From contig NZ_BMFP01000006.1 of the NCBI RefSeq assembly GCF_014638845.1, positions 124,001 to 188,000 on the forward strand: 64,000 nucleotides of DNA, given 5' to 3'. This stretch comes from Pontibacter amylolyticus (GTDB lineage Bacteria > Bacteroidota > Bacteroidia > Cytophagales > Hymenobacteraceae). The position numbers and the translations under genes are program-made. This document shows, piece after piece, positions 24,271-34,791 of the stretch; position 1 is the stretch's first letter; the number at the start of each line of letters is the position of its first letter. The notes under the pieces are model-generated. The model worked only from the letters and a program-made list of their open reading frames with translations, was not told the DNA's origin and did not search any database.

Positions 24271-25059
24271 ATGAAAATTAAACTAGTACTCTTCCTGAGT
24301 CTACTCTTCTTCGCCTCCTGCAGTTCACTGCGTACCCGTAACATCGTCTATTTTAGCGATCTGGAACAAAAGCCCATTCTTACAGAATCAGTAGAAATAA
24401 AGCGTCTGACCATCAAGCCCGGCGACTTATTAGGTATTGAAGTGCTTACTCCTAATGTGGAAACGAACATGCTGTTTAATAGAGGCATTATTATGGAGGA
24501 AGGTGCCAGTGGTGGTGGACAGATGATCCGGCAACTGGGTAACCAGACCGAAGGGTATTTAGTAGATAGGCGCGGTACCATTGATTTCCCTGTATTGGGT
24601 ACGATGCCTGTCAATGGGATGACGACGGAACAACTTCGGGACTCCATCCTGTTACGGGTAAAAGAATATGTGCAGGACCCAATCGTTAAAGTAAGACTGC
24701 AAAATTTCAGGTTTACCATGATGGGCGAGACTGGACCAAGAGTAGTAGATGTACCCGCAGATAACGAGGATGTGAACCTGCTCGAAGGTCTTGCGATGGC
24801 AGGTGGTATTTCAATTTACGGCAAGATGGAAAACGTGCTAGTGATCAGAGAGCAAAATGGAGAGCGTACCATGGCTCGGTTAAACCTCAATAGCAAGGAA
24901 ACACTTAATTCGCCTTACTTTTATTTGCAGCAGAATGACATTGTGTATGTAGAGCCAGATAAGGCCAAGGTGACAGGTACCAGCTTTATCCGCCGTAACT
25001 GGGGTTTTGCAGCAGGACTAGTGTCCTCTGCTTTTGTGCTATACCAATTATTTAAATAG
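24271..25059 (+). CDS. wza: Polysaccharide export lipoprotein (Wza-like)
   Basis: From the ATG at 24271 the 262-residue protein has a lipoprotein signal (FFASC, Cys17). Next is a Poly_export domain (IKPGDLLGIEVLTPNVE, VDRRGTIDFPVLGTMPVNGMT, VKVRLQNFRFTMMGE), then an SLBB-type domain to about 235 and one C-terminal helix (GFAAGLVSSAFVLYQLF). Wza-type proteins form the outer membrane channel through which capsule or exopolysaccharide leaves. It is the first gene of the locus, 23 bases before the tyrosine autokinase gene, its usual partner. An earlier in-frame start exists but would spoil the signal peptide. The symbol is used by analogy. Confidence 0.93.
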   Translation: MKIKLVLFLSLLFFASCSSLRTRNIVYFSDLEQKPILTESVEIKRLTIKPGDLLGIEVLTPNVETNMLFNRGIIMEEGASGGGQMIRQLGNQTEGYLVDRRGTIDFPVLGTMPVNGMTTEQLRDSILLRVKEYVQDPIVKVRLQNFRFTMMGETGPRVVDVPADNEDVNLLEGLAMAGGISIYGKMENVLVIREQNGERTMARLNLNSKETLNSPYFYLQQNDIVYVEPDKAKVTGTSFIRRNWGFAAGLVSSAFVLYQLFK

Positions 25060-25082
25060 TATAACGCTTCCTATTTTATAAA

Positions 25083-27437
25083 ATGTCCGAATTCGATTTT
25101 CAGGAAGACAGCAGTGAGCCTTTAGATATAAAAGGCTTGGTCATGAAATACCTGCGGTACTGGTACCTTTTTGTGATCGGAGTGGCCCTTGCCCTTGCTA
25201 CCGCTCATTTGTATTTACGGTATTCAACACCGGTTTATAGTGTTAAAGCGACAATCCTAATAAAGGACGAAAGCGGTGCCGACCTTGCGAGCAGTGCTAT
25301 GTTCGCTGATATGGCGCTAATGAAGTCGAATAAGACTTTTTCTAATGAGGTTTTGGTGATTAAATCCAAAGGCCTCATGGAACGTGTGCTTTCTGAGTTG
25401 GGTTTAGAGGTTTCCTACTTTGGCGAAGGACGTATCAAGTCACCTGAACTGTACGGCGGAAGAAGTCCTATTGAAGTAGTGATCGCTGATCTAGACTCTG
25501 CAGGTTTTGGCCGTAGCTTTGTAATAGAGGTAGAAGACAATAATACCTTTAGCATTTTTGAAGGGGAGGATAAGGTTTCTACACATAAATTTGGTGAGCA
25601 GATCAAGAAAAAGTACGGAGCTTTTACAGTAGTAGCAGACTCCGAAGTCACGAGCGATAAAGGCCGAAGGGTGTTAGTTCGTTTCAATGATTTACGCAAA
25701 CTAGCTGCTAAGTATAGCAGTCAACTTGGTGTCAAAAATGTAAATGAATATGCAACAGTGATGGAACTTAGTCTGACGGACCCAGTACCAGCCAAGGGCA
25801 AAGATATTCTTAATAAGTTAATCGAAGTATACAACAGGGAGTCGGTTTACGAAAAAAATCAAGCTGTTACAAAGACGATTGAGTTTATAGACGATCGCCT
25901 AGTATACCTTACGCAGGAATTGTCAGATGTTGAGAAAGAAGTTGTCCAATATCTGCAGGAAAATAAAATGATTGATGTGGCTGCTAGCGGAGGTGTTTAC
26001 TCTAGTACTGCCCATGAGTATAATCAGCAAGTCACTCAAAATGAAATCAGATTGGATATTCTTGGTTCTATCGAAGATTATCTGAAAAAAGATGAAAATC
26101 GGTTTGAATTAGTTCCTACCAGCCTTGATATAGCAGACCCTACCCTTAACGGCCTTATTGCAAACTTTAACGAGTTGCAAAACCAACGCCAACGTTTGTT
26201 GCGAAACAATACCGAAACTAACCCATTAGTACGAAATGTTGACGAGCAATTAGAAACTTTGCGATTTAACATTCTGGAGAACCTGCAAAATATCAAAAAT
26301 GGATTATTGATCGTTCGACGTAATTTGCAAGCAAGTGCCCAACAGTTTGAGTCACAAGTCCGTAAAGTACCTTCTATGCAGCGTGATTTGCAGGTAATCG
26401 GTCGGCAGCAGGGGATAAAAGAAGGCTTGTATCTTTACCTCTTGCAGAAACGTGAAGAAGCAGCTCTCTCCCAGGCTATCACCCCCTCTAACTCCCGCGT
26501 AATTGATTCTGCCACGGCTGAAGGAAGCCCAGTTGAACCATTGGCTACTAATATTTACTTAATGGCACTTTTAGCAGGCTTGGCTATTCCATTTGCAGGC
26601 ATCTTCCTACGCGATATGCTCAATGATACCGTGCAGGAACTGCGAGATGTGGAGAAAGCAACAACCACCCCAATATTAGGTGAAATTGGACATAACGGCT
26701 CTGGGAAAATGCTGGTTATCTCTGAGCAAAGCCGTAGTTCCAGTGCTGAACTTTTCAGACTATTACGCGCTAATCTACAGTTCGCTGCCGGAGGCAAAGA
26801 GAATAAAGTTATTCTGATTACTTCCAGTATGAGCGGGGAGGGCAAAACCTTTTTCAGCCTTAACTTAGCGGCCAGTTTGGTCATGACAGGTAAAAAGGTC
26901 GTAGTACTCGGATTCGACCTCCGCAAGCCAAAATTGACCCAGGGTGTTAACCTGCCAAATAATATTGGTATCACGAACTATCTGATATCTGATACGGTGC
27001 TGATCGAAAGTCTAATCCAGTTTGTGCCTGAAATGCCAGAACTAGCTATTATTGGTTCAGGTCCAATTCCTCCGAATCCAGCCGAGTTGATGTTGCTACC
27101 AAAGATTGGGACGCTGTTGGATGAATTAAAAGCAAACTTCGATTTTATCATCCTTGACTCTTCTCCAGTCGGACAGGTAGCTGATACTTTGGCATTAGCA
27201 CCTTACATCGATTCCAGCTTATATATTGTGCGCTATAATTACACGCATAAAAAGCAACTGCAAATAATAGACGATCTATACAAGTCTCGTAAACTCAAGC
27301 ACCCAATGATCGTGCTAAATGATGCAAAGAAGGGCAATAGCTATGGTTACTCTTATGGCTACGGTTACGGCTATGGCAACTATTATGAGGAGGACTCGAA
27401 AGGGCTGGGGAGTAGGATTAGGAATTTAGTGAAGTAA
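25083..27437 (+). CDS. wzc: Polysaccharide co-polymerase and tyrosine autokinase (Wzc-like)
   Basis: The 784-residue protein has a Wzz domain with membrane helices near 28-46 and about 488-508, and long periplasmic coiled coils between. The cytoplasmic BY-kinase domain has Walker A SGEGKT at 584-589, Walker A' GFDLRKP at 610-616 and Walker B ILDSSP near 690. The tail has eight tyrosines between 754 and 768 in a GY-type cluster, the usual autophosphorylation sites. It controls chain length and drives export with the Wza-like protein encoded just before. All catalytic motifs are present, so it should be active. Confidence 0.95.
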   Translation: MSEFDFQEDSSEPLDIKGLVMKYLRYWYLFVIGVALALATAHLYLRYSTPVYSVKATILIKDESGADLASSAMFADMALMKSNKTFSNEVLVIKSKGLMERVLSELGLEVSYFGEGRIKSPELYGGRSPIEVVIADLDSAGFGRSFVIEVEDNNTFSIFEGEDKVSTHKFGEQIKKKYGAFTVVADSEVTSDKGRRVLVRFNDLRKLAAKYSSQLGVKNVNEYATVMELSLTDPVPAKGKDILNKLIEVYNRESVYEKNQAVTKTIEFIDDRLVYLTQELSDVEKEVVQYLQENKMIDVAASGGVYSSTAHEYNQQVTQNEIRLDILGSIEDYLKKDENRFELVPTSLDIADPTLNGLIANFNELQNQRQRLLRNNTETNPLVRNVDEQLETLRFNILENLQNIKNGLLIVRRNLQASAQQFESQVRKVPSMQRDLQVIGRQQGIKEGLYLYLLQKREEAALSQAITPSNSRVIDSATAEGSPVEPLATNIYLMALLAGLAIPFAGIFLRDMLNDTVQELRDVEKATTTPILGEIGHNGSGKMLVISEQSRSSSAELFRLLRANLQFAAGGKENKVILITSSMSGEGKTFFSLNLAASLVMTGKKVVVLGFDLRKPKLTQGVNLPNNIGITNYLISDTVLIESLIQFVPEMPELAIIGSGPIPPNPAELMLLPKIGTLLDELKANFDFIILDSSPVGQVADTLALAPYIDSSLYIVRYNYTHKKQLQIIDDLYKSRKLKHPMIVLNDAKKGNSYGYSYGYGYGYGNYYEEDSKGLGSRIRNLVK

Positions 27438-27603
27438 CCTCCCCAACCTCTTTCTAAGAAATGAGGGGTAAATGACGATTACTTAATCTAACACTTCAAG
27501 GATGGGAGGATCTCGTGCAAAGCAGACCCCCTTTGAAGTGGACAGGGGAGGACAAGCATTCCCCAACTCAGAATAGAAAATAAAACAACAATAACACAAG
27601 ACA
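27438..27603. repeat. Repeat-rich spacer after wzc
   Basis: The spacer contains CCCCCTTTGAAGTGGACAGGGG (a damaged CCCCTTTGAAGGGG palindrome) and CCTCCCC/GAGGGG pieces like those at 11190 and 22905. No gene. It breaks the otherwise close spacing of the locus. Confidence 0.5.
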
Positions 27604-28911
<1,308 letters not shown>

Positions 28912-28922
28912 GAAAGGTGCGA

Positions 28923-28965
28923 AAATCCCCCTCTTTGGATAAGGAGGGGTTAGGGGTGGTGGAAT
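28923..28965 (+). repeat. Solo copy of the 39 bp arm repeat inside the locus
   Basis: CCCCCTCTTTGGATAAGGAG continuing into GGGGTTAGGGGTGGTGG is a diverged copy of the arm seen at 21987-22025. It sits between the dehydrogenase and epimerase genes, so a short element or its remnant lies within the operon. Confidence 0.6.
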
Positions 28966-28993
28966 CACTCTTAAACTTACTCAACATTTGAAA

Positions 28994-29992
28994 ATGTACG
29001 ACACCCAATACCACACACAAGACCTCAGCCAGAGAACCTTCCTCGTTACAGGTGGGGCGGGCTTAATCGGCTCCAACTTAGTCGAGTACCTGCTCAAGTA
29101 CGGCGCAGGCAAGGTGCGCGTGTTGGACAATTTCTCAACCGGCTCCCTCGCCAACATCGGGGAGTTCAAGTCCAATCCAAGTTTCGAGCTGATGGAGGGG
29201 GACATCCGCGATCTGGAGACCTGCTGCGGGGCATTGGAGGGAGTGGATTATGTATCGCATCAGGCTACGCTAGGCTCTGTTCCTCGTTCCATTAACGACC
29301 CGATCACAAGCAATGAGGTCAACGTCAGCGGCTTTCTTAACATGCTCGTGGCTGCAAGAGATGCAGGCGTCAAGCGCATGGTGTACGCTGCCAGTTCCAG
29401 CACCTACGGTGACCACCCGGTCCTGCCGAAAATAGAGGATCAGATCGACAATCCGCTGTCCCCTTATGCAGTAACGAAATATGTGAACGAGCTGTATGCG
29501 AGTGTCTTTTCCAAGACCTACGACTTCCATACTATTGGACTGCGCTACTTCAACGTCTTCGGGCCAAAGCAGAACCCGAAGGGGCCCTATGCGGCGGTAA
29601 TACCACTTTTTATAGAAGCTGCACTTGATAACAAAGCACCTTATACCAACGGGGATGGGGAGACGAGCCGTGACTTCACCTTTGTGGAGAACGCCGTGCA
29701 GGCCAACGTCAAAGCCCTGCTGGCTGAAGCAATAGATGAGCATAAGGTGGTCAACATAGCGTATGGCGAGCGCACCACGGTGAATCAATTGTGGAATAGA
29801 ATCACGGAGATCACCGGGATTAAGGTGGCTCCGGAGTACATGGAAGAACGGAATGGGGAAGTTCGCCATAGCTTAGCTGATATCAGCAAAGCGAGTGAAA
29901 TTATCGGGTATGCGTCTGATTTTTCGGTGCTGGAAGGGTTAGGAATAGCTTATAATTGGTATCTAAGAGAGCTTCCAAGATTAAAGGCTTAA
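28994..29992 (+). CDS. NAD-dependent epimerase, UDP-GlcNAc/GlcNAcA 4-epimerase-like
   Basis: The 332-residue SDR protein has the extended-SDR glycine motif TGGAGLIG (G20, G23, G26) and catalytic Y158 and K162 in YAVTK. The segment RYFNVFGPKQNPKGPYAAVIP is typical of WbpP/TviC-type 4-epimerases. It should convert gluco- to galacto-configured UDP-N-acetylhexosamines or their uronic acids. I take the ATG at 28994 rather than the TTG two codons earlier. It follows the nucleotide sugar dehydrogenase, its usual partner, and is followed by two more SDR genes. Confidence 0.9.
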   Translation: MYDTQYHTQDLSQRTFLVTGGAGLIGSNLVEYLLKYGAGKVRVLDNFSTGSLANIGEFKSNPSFELMEGDIRDLETCCGALEGVDYVSHQATLGSVPRSINDPITSNEVNVSGFLNMLVAARDAGVKRMVYAASSSTYGDHPVLPKIEDQIDNPLSPYAVTKYVNELYASVFSKTYDFHTIGLRYFNVFGPKQNPKGPYAAVIPLFIEAALDNKAPYTNGDGETSRDFTFVENAVQANVKALLAEAIDEHKVVNIAYGERTTVNQLWNRITEITGIKVAPEYMEERNGEVRHSLADISKASEIIGYASDFSVLEGLGIAYNWYLRELPRLKA

Positions 29993-30021
29993 CTGAGAAT
30001 TAATCATATTAGATTCAAAAG

Positions 30022-31077
30022 ATGAAGATTTTAGTTACAGGAAGTGCTGGCTTTATAGGATTTCATTTAGTTAACAGACTGCTAGAGAGTGGCGATGAAG
30101 TAGTTGGATATGATAATATAAATGACTATTACGAAGTCCGTCTCAAATATGGAAGGTTAGAGGAAGCGGGTATCCTGAAGGATAAAATTGAAAAGGGAAA
30201 ACTAGTACAGAGTAATAAGTTTGCTAGTTATAGATTCGTCAAAGAGGATTTAACGAGCAAAAAGTTTTTACTTAAATTATTTAAAACTGAAAAATTTGAT
30301 GCAGTCGTGCATCTAGCTGCTCAAGCAGGTGTTAGATACTCCTTAGAAAAACCTGATGAATATATCTCATCAAATGTTCAGGGCTTTCTAAATATTTTAG
30401 AATCATGCAGGTATTACCCCGTTAAACACCTAGTTTACGCTTCGTCGAGTTCCGTATATGGAACTAATACTAAGGTCCCTTTCTCAACTGATGATAAGAT
30501 TGATCATCCAATATCGTTATATGCAGCCTCAAAGAAATCGAATGAACTGATGGCGCATACCTATAGTCATTTGTTCAGTATCCCTACTACTGGAATCAGG
30601 TTTTTTACTGTTTATGGGCCATGGGGTAGGCCTGATATGGCTCTCTTTTTATTTACTAGAAAAATATTGGAGGGTAAGCCTATTCAAGTATTTAATAACG
30701 GCGAGATGCAGCGCGATTTCACTTATATAGACGACATTGTTGAGGGGGTTGTACGAGTTATTAATAAACCTGCAGTGGCTACAGGTAGGCCAAAAAATAA
30801 CGATGAGAATGGACTTCAAGCACAAGCTCCATATAAGATCTACAATATAGGAAATTCATCTCCTGTACTGTTGACAGACTTTATTGATGCACTAGAGGAT
30901 GCAATCGGAAAAGAGGCTCAGAAGCAGTACCTCCCACTACAACCTGGAGATGTTTTAACAACTTGGGCTGACGTAGACGATTTGATTAGAGACATTAATT
31001 ATCAGCCAAAGACAGAGTTAAGAACAGGGATTGATGAATTTGTAAGATGGTATAAAGCATTTTATGCCACTAATTAA
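30022..31077 (+). CDS. NAD-dependent epimerase, UDP-glucuronate 4-epimerase-like
   Basis: The 351-residue SDR begins MKILVTGSAGFIGFHLVNRL, with G7, G10 and G13, and continues VVGYDNINDYYEVRLKYGRL, a stretch highly typical of UDP-glucuronate 4-epimerases (LpsL/Cap1J type). A YAASK catalytic motif follows. Such enzymes supply UDP-galacturonate; the UDP-glucuronate could come from the UDP-glucose dehydrogenase encoded at 55251. From here the sequence turns AT-rich and codon use changes from the preceding genes. Confidence 0.88.
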   Translation: MKILVTGSAGFIGFHLVNRLLESGDEVVGYDNINDYYEVRLKYGRLEEAGILKDKIEKGKLVQSNKFASYRFVKEDLTSKKFLLKLFKTEKFDAVVHLAAQAGVRYSLEKPDEYISSNVQGFLNILESCRYYPVKHLVYASSSSVYGTNTKVPFSTDDKIDHPISLYAASKKSNELMAHTYSHLFSIPTTGIRFFTVYGPWGRPDMALFLFTRKILEGKPIQVFNNGEMQRDFTYIDDIVEGVVRVINKPAVATGRPKNNDENGLQAQAPYKIYNIGNSSPVLLTDFIDALEDAIGKEAQKQYLPLQPGDVLTTWADVDDLIRDINYQPKTELRTGIDEFVRWYKAFYATN

Positions 31078-31102
31078 GATAATAAGACTTTAATTATACG
31101 TA

Positions 31103-32104
31103 ATGGCTGAGTTAAAGAATAAAAAAGTATTAGTAACAGGAGCAGATGGATTTATTGGAAGCCATCTGGTAGAGCGTTTACTAGAAGAAGGCTGCCAAGT
31201 AAGAGCCTTTACTTATTATAATTCCTTTAATAGCTGGGGATGGTTGGATAATTTTCCGAAAGATAAGCTCTCACAAATAGATATTTTCTCGGGAGATGTA
31301 AGAGATCCTAATGGTGTGCGTACTGCTATGAAGGACATAGACGTAGTGTTCCATCTAGCAGCTTTGATAGCTATTCCTTTTAGCTACCACTCACCTGATA
31401 GTTACATAGATACCAATGTAAAAGGTACGCTGAATATTGTGCAGGCTGCCAAAGATCTGGGTGTAGAGAGAGTTCTAGTAACTTCTACTTCAGAGGTATA
31501 TGGTACTGCCCAGTATATCCCAATCGATGAAAATCATCCAAAACAACCCCAGTCGCCCTATTCAGCGTCTAAAATAGGTGCTGACTGTATTGCAGACTCC
31601 TTTTATAGAAGCTTTAACTTGCCACTCACGATAGTACGCCCCTTCAATACTTATGGGCCACGCCAATCAGCCAGAGCTGTTATACCTACTATTATTACAC
31701 AGTTGCTGCAGGGTAGGACAGAGATCAAATTAGGGGACCTTACACCTACACGCGATTTGCTTTTTGTGAAAGACACAGCCAATGGTTTTGTTGAAATCGC
31801 AAAATCTGATAGCCTGATAGGAGAAGACTGTAATATCGCAACTGAGTCTGAAATAACAGTTGGAGATCTTGCCCAAAGTCTTGTCAATCAAATAAACCCT
31901 GAAGCCAGAATTATTCAAGATAATGTCCGCTTAAGGCCTGAGAAAAGCGAGGTATTCCGTTTGTATGGTGCCAATGGGAAAATTAAGAGTCATACAAATT
32001 GGGAGATGCAGTATAGCTTGGAAGAGGGTCTAGCCGAAACAATTGAGTGGTTCAGAAACAAGGAGAACCTTCGCCAATACAAAGCTGACATTTATAATAT
32101 CTAA
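31103..32104 (+). CDS. legB: NAD-dependent 4,6-dehydratase, LegB type
   Basis: The 333-residue SDR starts with KKVLVTGADGFIGSHLVERL and has an AFTYYNSFNSWGWLD segment, a TSTSEVYGTAQY segment and a YSASK catalytic motif, all hallmarks of the LegB branch. LegB acts on UDP- or GDP-GlcNAc, making the 4-keto-6-deoxy sugar with retained C5 configuration, the first step to legionaminic acid or bacillosamine. It is followed after 38 bases by the matching LegC aminotransferase. The identification is by motif and neighbour; which nucleotide it uses is not shown. Confidence 0.88.
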   Translation: MAELKNKKVLVTGADGFIGSHLVERLLEEGCQVRAFTYYNSFNSWGWLDNFPKDKLSQIDIFSGDVRDPNGVRTAMKDIDVVFHLAALIAIPFSYHSPDSYIDTNVKGTLNIVQAAKDLGVERVLVTSTSEVYGTAQYIPIDENHPKQPQSPYSASKIGADCIADSFYRSFNLPLTIVRPFNTYGPRQSARAVIPTIITQLLQGRTEIKLGDLTPTRDLLFVKDTANGFVEIAKSDSLIGEDCNIATESEITVGDLAQSLVNQINPEARIIQDNVRLRPEKSEVFRLYGANGKIKSHTNWEMQYSLEEGLAETIEWFRNKENLRQYKADIYNI

Positions 32105-32142
32105 CCTGTTACTTCAGGTAATCAAACTTAAGAACTTTCTTT

Positions 32143-33300
32143 ATGGGGCAATCTTCTAAGTATGGCCACATCATACAGTATATAAAATCTCAATTTCCTA
32201 ACCAAGACTTCATACCCCTACATGAGCCAAGGTTCATGGGAAATGAGAAGAAGTATGTAGCGGATGCCATTGACTCAACTTTTGTTTCTTCTGTTGGCGC
32301 TTATGTGAATCGCTTTGAAGAAATGATGCAGGAGATCACAGGGGCAAAATATGCTATTGCCACAGTAAATGGGACTGCTGCCTTGCATATGGCACTTATA
32401 GTAGCGGGCGTAAAGCAAGGAGAAGAGGTGCTATCTCAGGACTTGACTTTTATTGCTACTGCCAACGCCATCAGCTATATAGGAGCTATACCTGTGTTTC
32501 TGGATATAGATAGGAAGACACTGGGTTTATCAGCTGAGAGATTGGAATTTTTTTTACAGCAACATGGTAAACAAGTAGATGGAGTAACCATTAACAGCAA
32601 GACAGGAAACCGGATTGCTGCTTGTGTGCCCATGCACACTTTTGGATTCCCATGTGAGATAGAGCGAATAGCAGAGATTTGTAATGAGTGGAATATTCCT
32701 CTAGTTGAGGATGCTGCAGAGTCTTTAGGCAGCTATTATAAAGGCAAACATACAGGCAACTTCGGCTTGTTGGGTACTTTCAGTTTCAATGGGAACAAGA
32801 CAGTGACGTGTGGTGGGGGGGGAGCAATTGTAACCAACGATATATGTATTGCTAAACTTGCCAAGCACTTGACCACCCAAGCAAAAATGCCACATGCTTG
32901 GGAGTTTAATCACGATTATATAGGTTATAATTATCGCATGCCAAATCTAAATGCAGCATTAGCTTGCGCTCAATTGGAGCAATTGGCGGCTTTTATAGAA
33001 AATAAACGGGAGTTAGCTGAAAATTATAAAAATTTCTTTGAGAAGGTAGAAGGAATAGAATTTGTAACAGAAGAATTAGACGCGAAAGCCAACTATTGGT
33101 TGAATGCAATTCTACTGAAAGACAGAGAAGCACGTGATTCATTTTTGACGGAAGTGAACAGTAATGGAGTGATGTCCCGACCAGTATGGACTCTGATGCA
33201 TAAGTTACCAATGTTCCAGAACAGCCTCCATGATGATTTAACTGTAAGTAAGTGTATTGAGGGAAGGTTAGTTAATATTCCGAGTAGCGTGAGAATTTAA
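32143..33300 (+). CDS. legC: PLP-dependent aminotransferase, LegC family
   Basis: The 385-residue protein belongs to the DegT/DnrJ/EryC1 aminotransferases. The lysine that holds pyridoxal phosphate is K219 in FSFNGNKTVTCGGGG, and HEPRFMGNEKKYV near 27-39 and TVNGTAALHMAL near 74-85 are typical. LegC adds an amino group at C4 of the product of LegB. It lies 38 bases after legB and one base before the NeuD-like gene, so all three should form one functional set that makes a 2,4-diamino-2,4,6-trideoxy sugar. Confidence 0.9.
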   Translation: MGQSSKYGHIIQYIKSQFPNQDFIPLHEPRFMGNEKKYVADAIDSTFVSSVGAYVNRFEEMMQEITGAKYAIATVNGTAALHMALIVAGVKQGEEVLSQDLTFIATANAISYIGAIPVFLDIDRKTLGLSAERLEFFLQQHGKQVDGVTINSKTGNRIAACVPMHTFGFPCEIERIAEICNEWNIPLVEDAAESLGSYYKGKHTGNFGLLGTFSFNGNKTVTCGGGGAIVTNDICIAKLAKHLTTQAKMPHAWEFNHDYIGYNYRMPNLNAALACAQLEQLAAFIENKRELAENYKNFFEKVEGIEFVTEELDAKANYWLNAILLKDREARDSFLTEVNSNGVMSRPVWTLMHKLPMFQNSLHDDLTVSKCIEGRLVNIPSSVRI

Positions 33301-33301
33301 C

Positions 33302-33926
33302 ATGGAGTCAGTTGCTTTATTTGGATATTCAGGTCATACCTTCGTTGTAGCTGATGCCATCAACCAAATTGGATATAAATTGATTGGTTATTATGACAAA
33401 AATGAAAGTAAGACTAATCCATATAACTTAAAATACCTTGGCGATGTAAATAATGAAGTTGCATTATCTATAATAAGCGAAAGCGGTGCAAGCTTCTCTG
33501 TCAGTATAGGTGATAATTCTATCCGAAGAATAGTAATTCAACATCTTAATAAAAAAGGATTTGTAATCGCTTTAATTGTGCATCCTGCAAGTACGGTATC
33601 AAAATTGGCAACTAATGGCATTGGAAGTTTTGTTGCCGCTGTTGCAGTAGTAAATCCTTTAGCTAAAATAGGTTTGGGAGCTATAATCAATACGAGTGCA
33701 GTTGTTGAGCATGAATGCATAATAGGAATAACACACACATTGCTCCGGGGCTGTTCTTGCTGGTAATGTAAGTGTTGGTGAAGGGAGCTTTATTGGAGCA
33801 AATTCTGTAGCAAAGCAGAGTATAAGAATTGGTAAGAATGTTCAGTTAGGAACTGGTACAGTTATTATCAATAATGTGCCTGATAACAAAATAGTAGTTG
33901 GTAATCCTGGGAGGTTCCTATATTAG
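33302..33926 (+). pseudogene. NeuD/PglD-type sugar O/N-acetyltransferase, broken by two nearby one-base losses
   Basis: The frame from the ATG at 33302 encodes a normal NeuD N-terminal domain and the left-handed helix with H137 in VVEHECIIG, the expected catalytic histidine. It then runs into a TAA at 33764. The next residues are found in a second frame (HIAPG at 33736-33750) and then a third (AVLAGNVSVGEGSFIGAN from 33750 on) up to a TAG at 33924-33926. Two one-base deletions, one near 33727 and one in the G-run at 33747-33750, explain this. Restored, the protein would be about 208 residues. The step (acetylation of the LegC product) may be lost, or the breaks may be sequencing errors. Confidence 0.85.
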
Positions 33927-33930
33927 AAAA

Positions 33931-34791
33931 ATGGATAGAGTTGCAGTTGTAGCAGTTATTTTTCCTGGCAATTTGCCCTTCTTCGGTAGCTTTTTAGCTT
34001 CAGTAGAAATGCAAACAACTGCTGATTTTGATTTAATAATCATAAATGATGGTGCTGGAGATTTAACAGGTGTAATAGGTAACAAAAGCTACTTAATAAA
34101 AGATGTAATCATTTTAAAAGGATTTCCATTTGAAATAAGAGTTAAAGCCATTAAAGAACTTACCAATAGAGGGTATGAGAAGCTAATTTTTTCTGATACT
34201 GACGATACCCTTAGCTCTAATAGAGTTAAGGTAGTTGTAGAAGCATTAAATCACTACTCAATAGTATGTAATGACTTAGACATTCTTAACGAGGAGGGAA
34301 CAGTTGTCGAAAAAAATTACTGGTCAAGGAGGCTGGGTGAAAATTTTATCATTGAGCCAGCCTTTTTAGTAGATAAAAACATAATCGGGTTTGGAAACTG
34401 TGGCATAAGATTAGATATTGAGCTTCCCTCTTTCAGAGCATATCCGAATATAATGGCGCCTGATTGGATTTTCTTTTCTCAGTTAGTACGTAACGAAAAG
34501 AAGGCTTTGTTTACTGCGCAAGGTACTGTAGGTTATCGACAGCATAGTAATAATACTATAGGATTAAAAAAAGTTACGCAGGCAAGAATACTAAAAACGA
34601 TAAATTGCAAAATAGAATTTTATTCTGAGCTTGTTAAAATGGGTTATAGTTTCGAGCAGGAGTTACAAAGGCATTTACACATGAAAGAAGCTGCCTTAAA
34701 TAATGATTCATGGGTAGAATCATCATTAAATAAAATTAGAAAGGAAAACTTAAATCTATTTTGGTGGGAAGAAACAAATACTTTGATATGA
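33931..34791 (+). CDS. Glycosyltransferase-like protein (GT2/GT-A fold)
   Basis: From the ATG at 33931 the 286-residue protein has a GT-A-like layout: VAVVAVIFPGNLPFFGSFLASVE at the start, DFDLIIINDGA near 33-43, and KLIFSDTDDTL near 92-102, where the DTDD may be the metal-binding acidic motif. APDWIFFSQLV comes later. It lacks close likeness to well-known subfamilies. It lies 4 bases after the broken NeuD-like gene and overlaps the next gene by 4 bases (ATGA), which points to coupled translation. The acceptor and donor are unknown; a CMP-nonulosonic acid donor is not suggested by the fold. Confidence 0.7.
   Translation: MDRVAVVAVIFPGNLPFFGSFLASVEMQTTADFDLIIINDGAGDLTGVIGNKSYLIKDVIILKGFPFEIRVKAIKELTNRGYEKLIFSDTDDTLSSNRVKVVVEALNHYSIVCNDLDILNEEGTVVEKNYWSRRLGENFIIEPAFLVDKNIIGFGNCGIRLDIELPSFRAYPNIMAPDWIFFSQLVRNEKKALFTAQGTVGYRQHSNNTIGLKKVTQARILKTINCKIEFYSELVKMGYSFEQELQRHLHMKEAALNNDSWVESSLNKIRKENLNLFWWEETNTLI

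Noticed and set aside
26555-26974. Minus-strand frame of 139 codons within wzc
   Set aside because: Shadow of the tyrosine autokinase gene, whose Walker motifs lie in this stretch.
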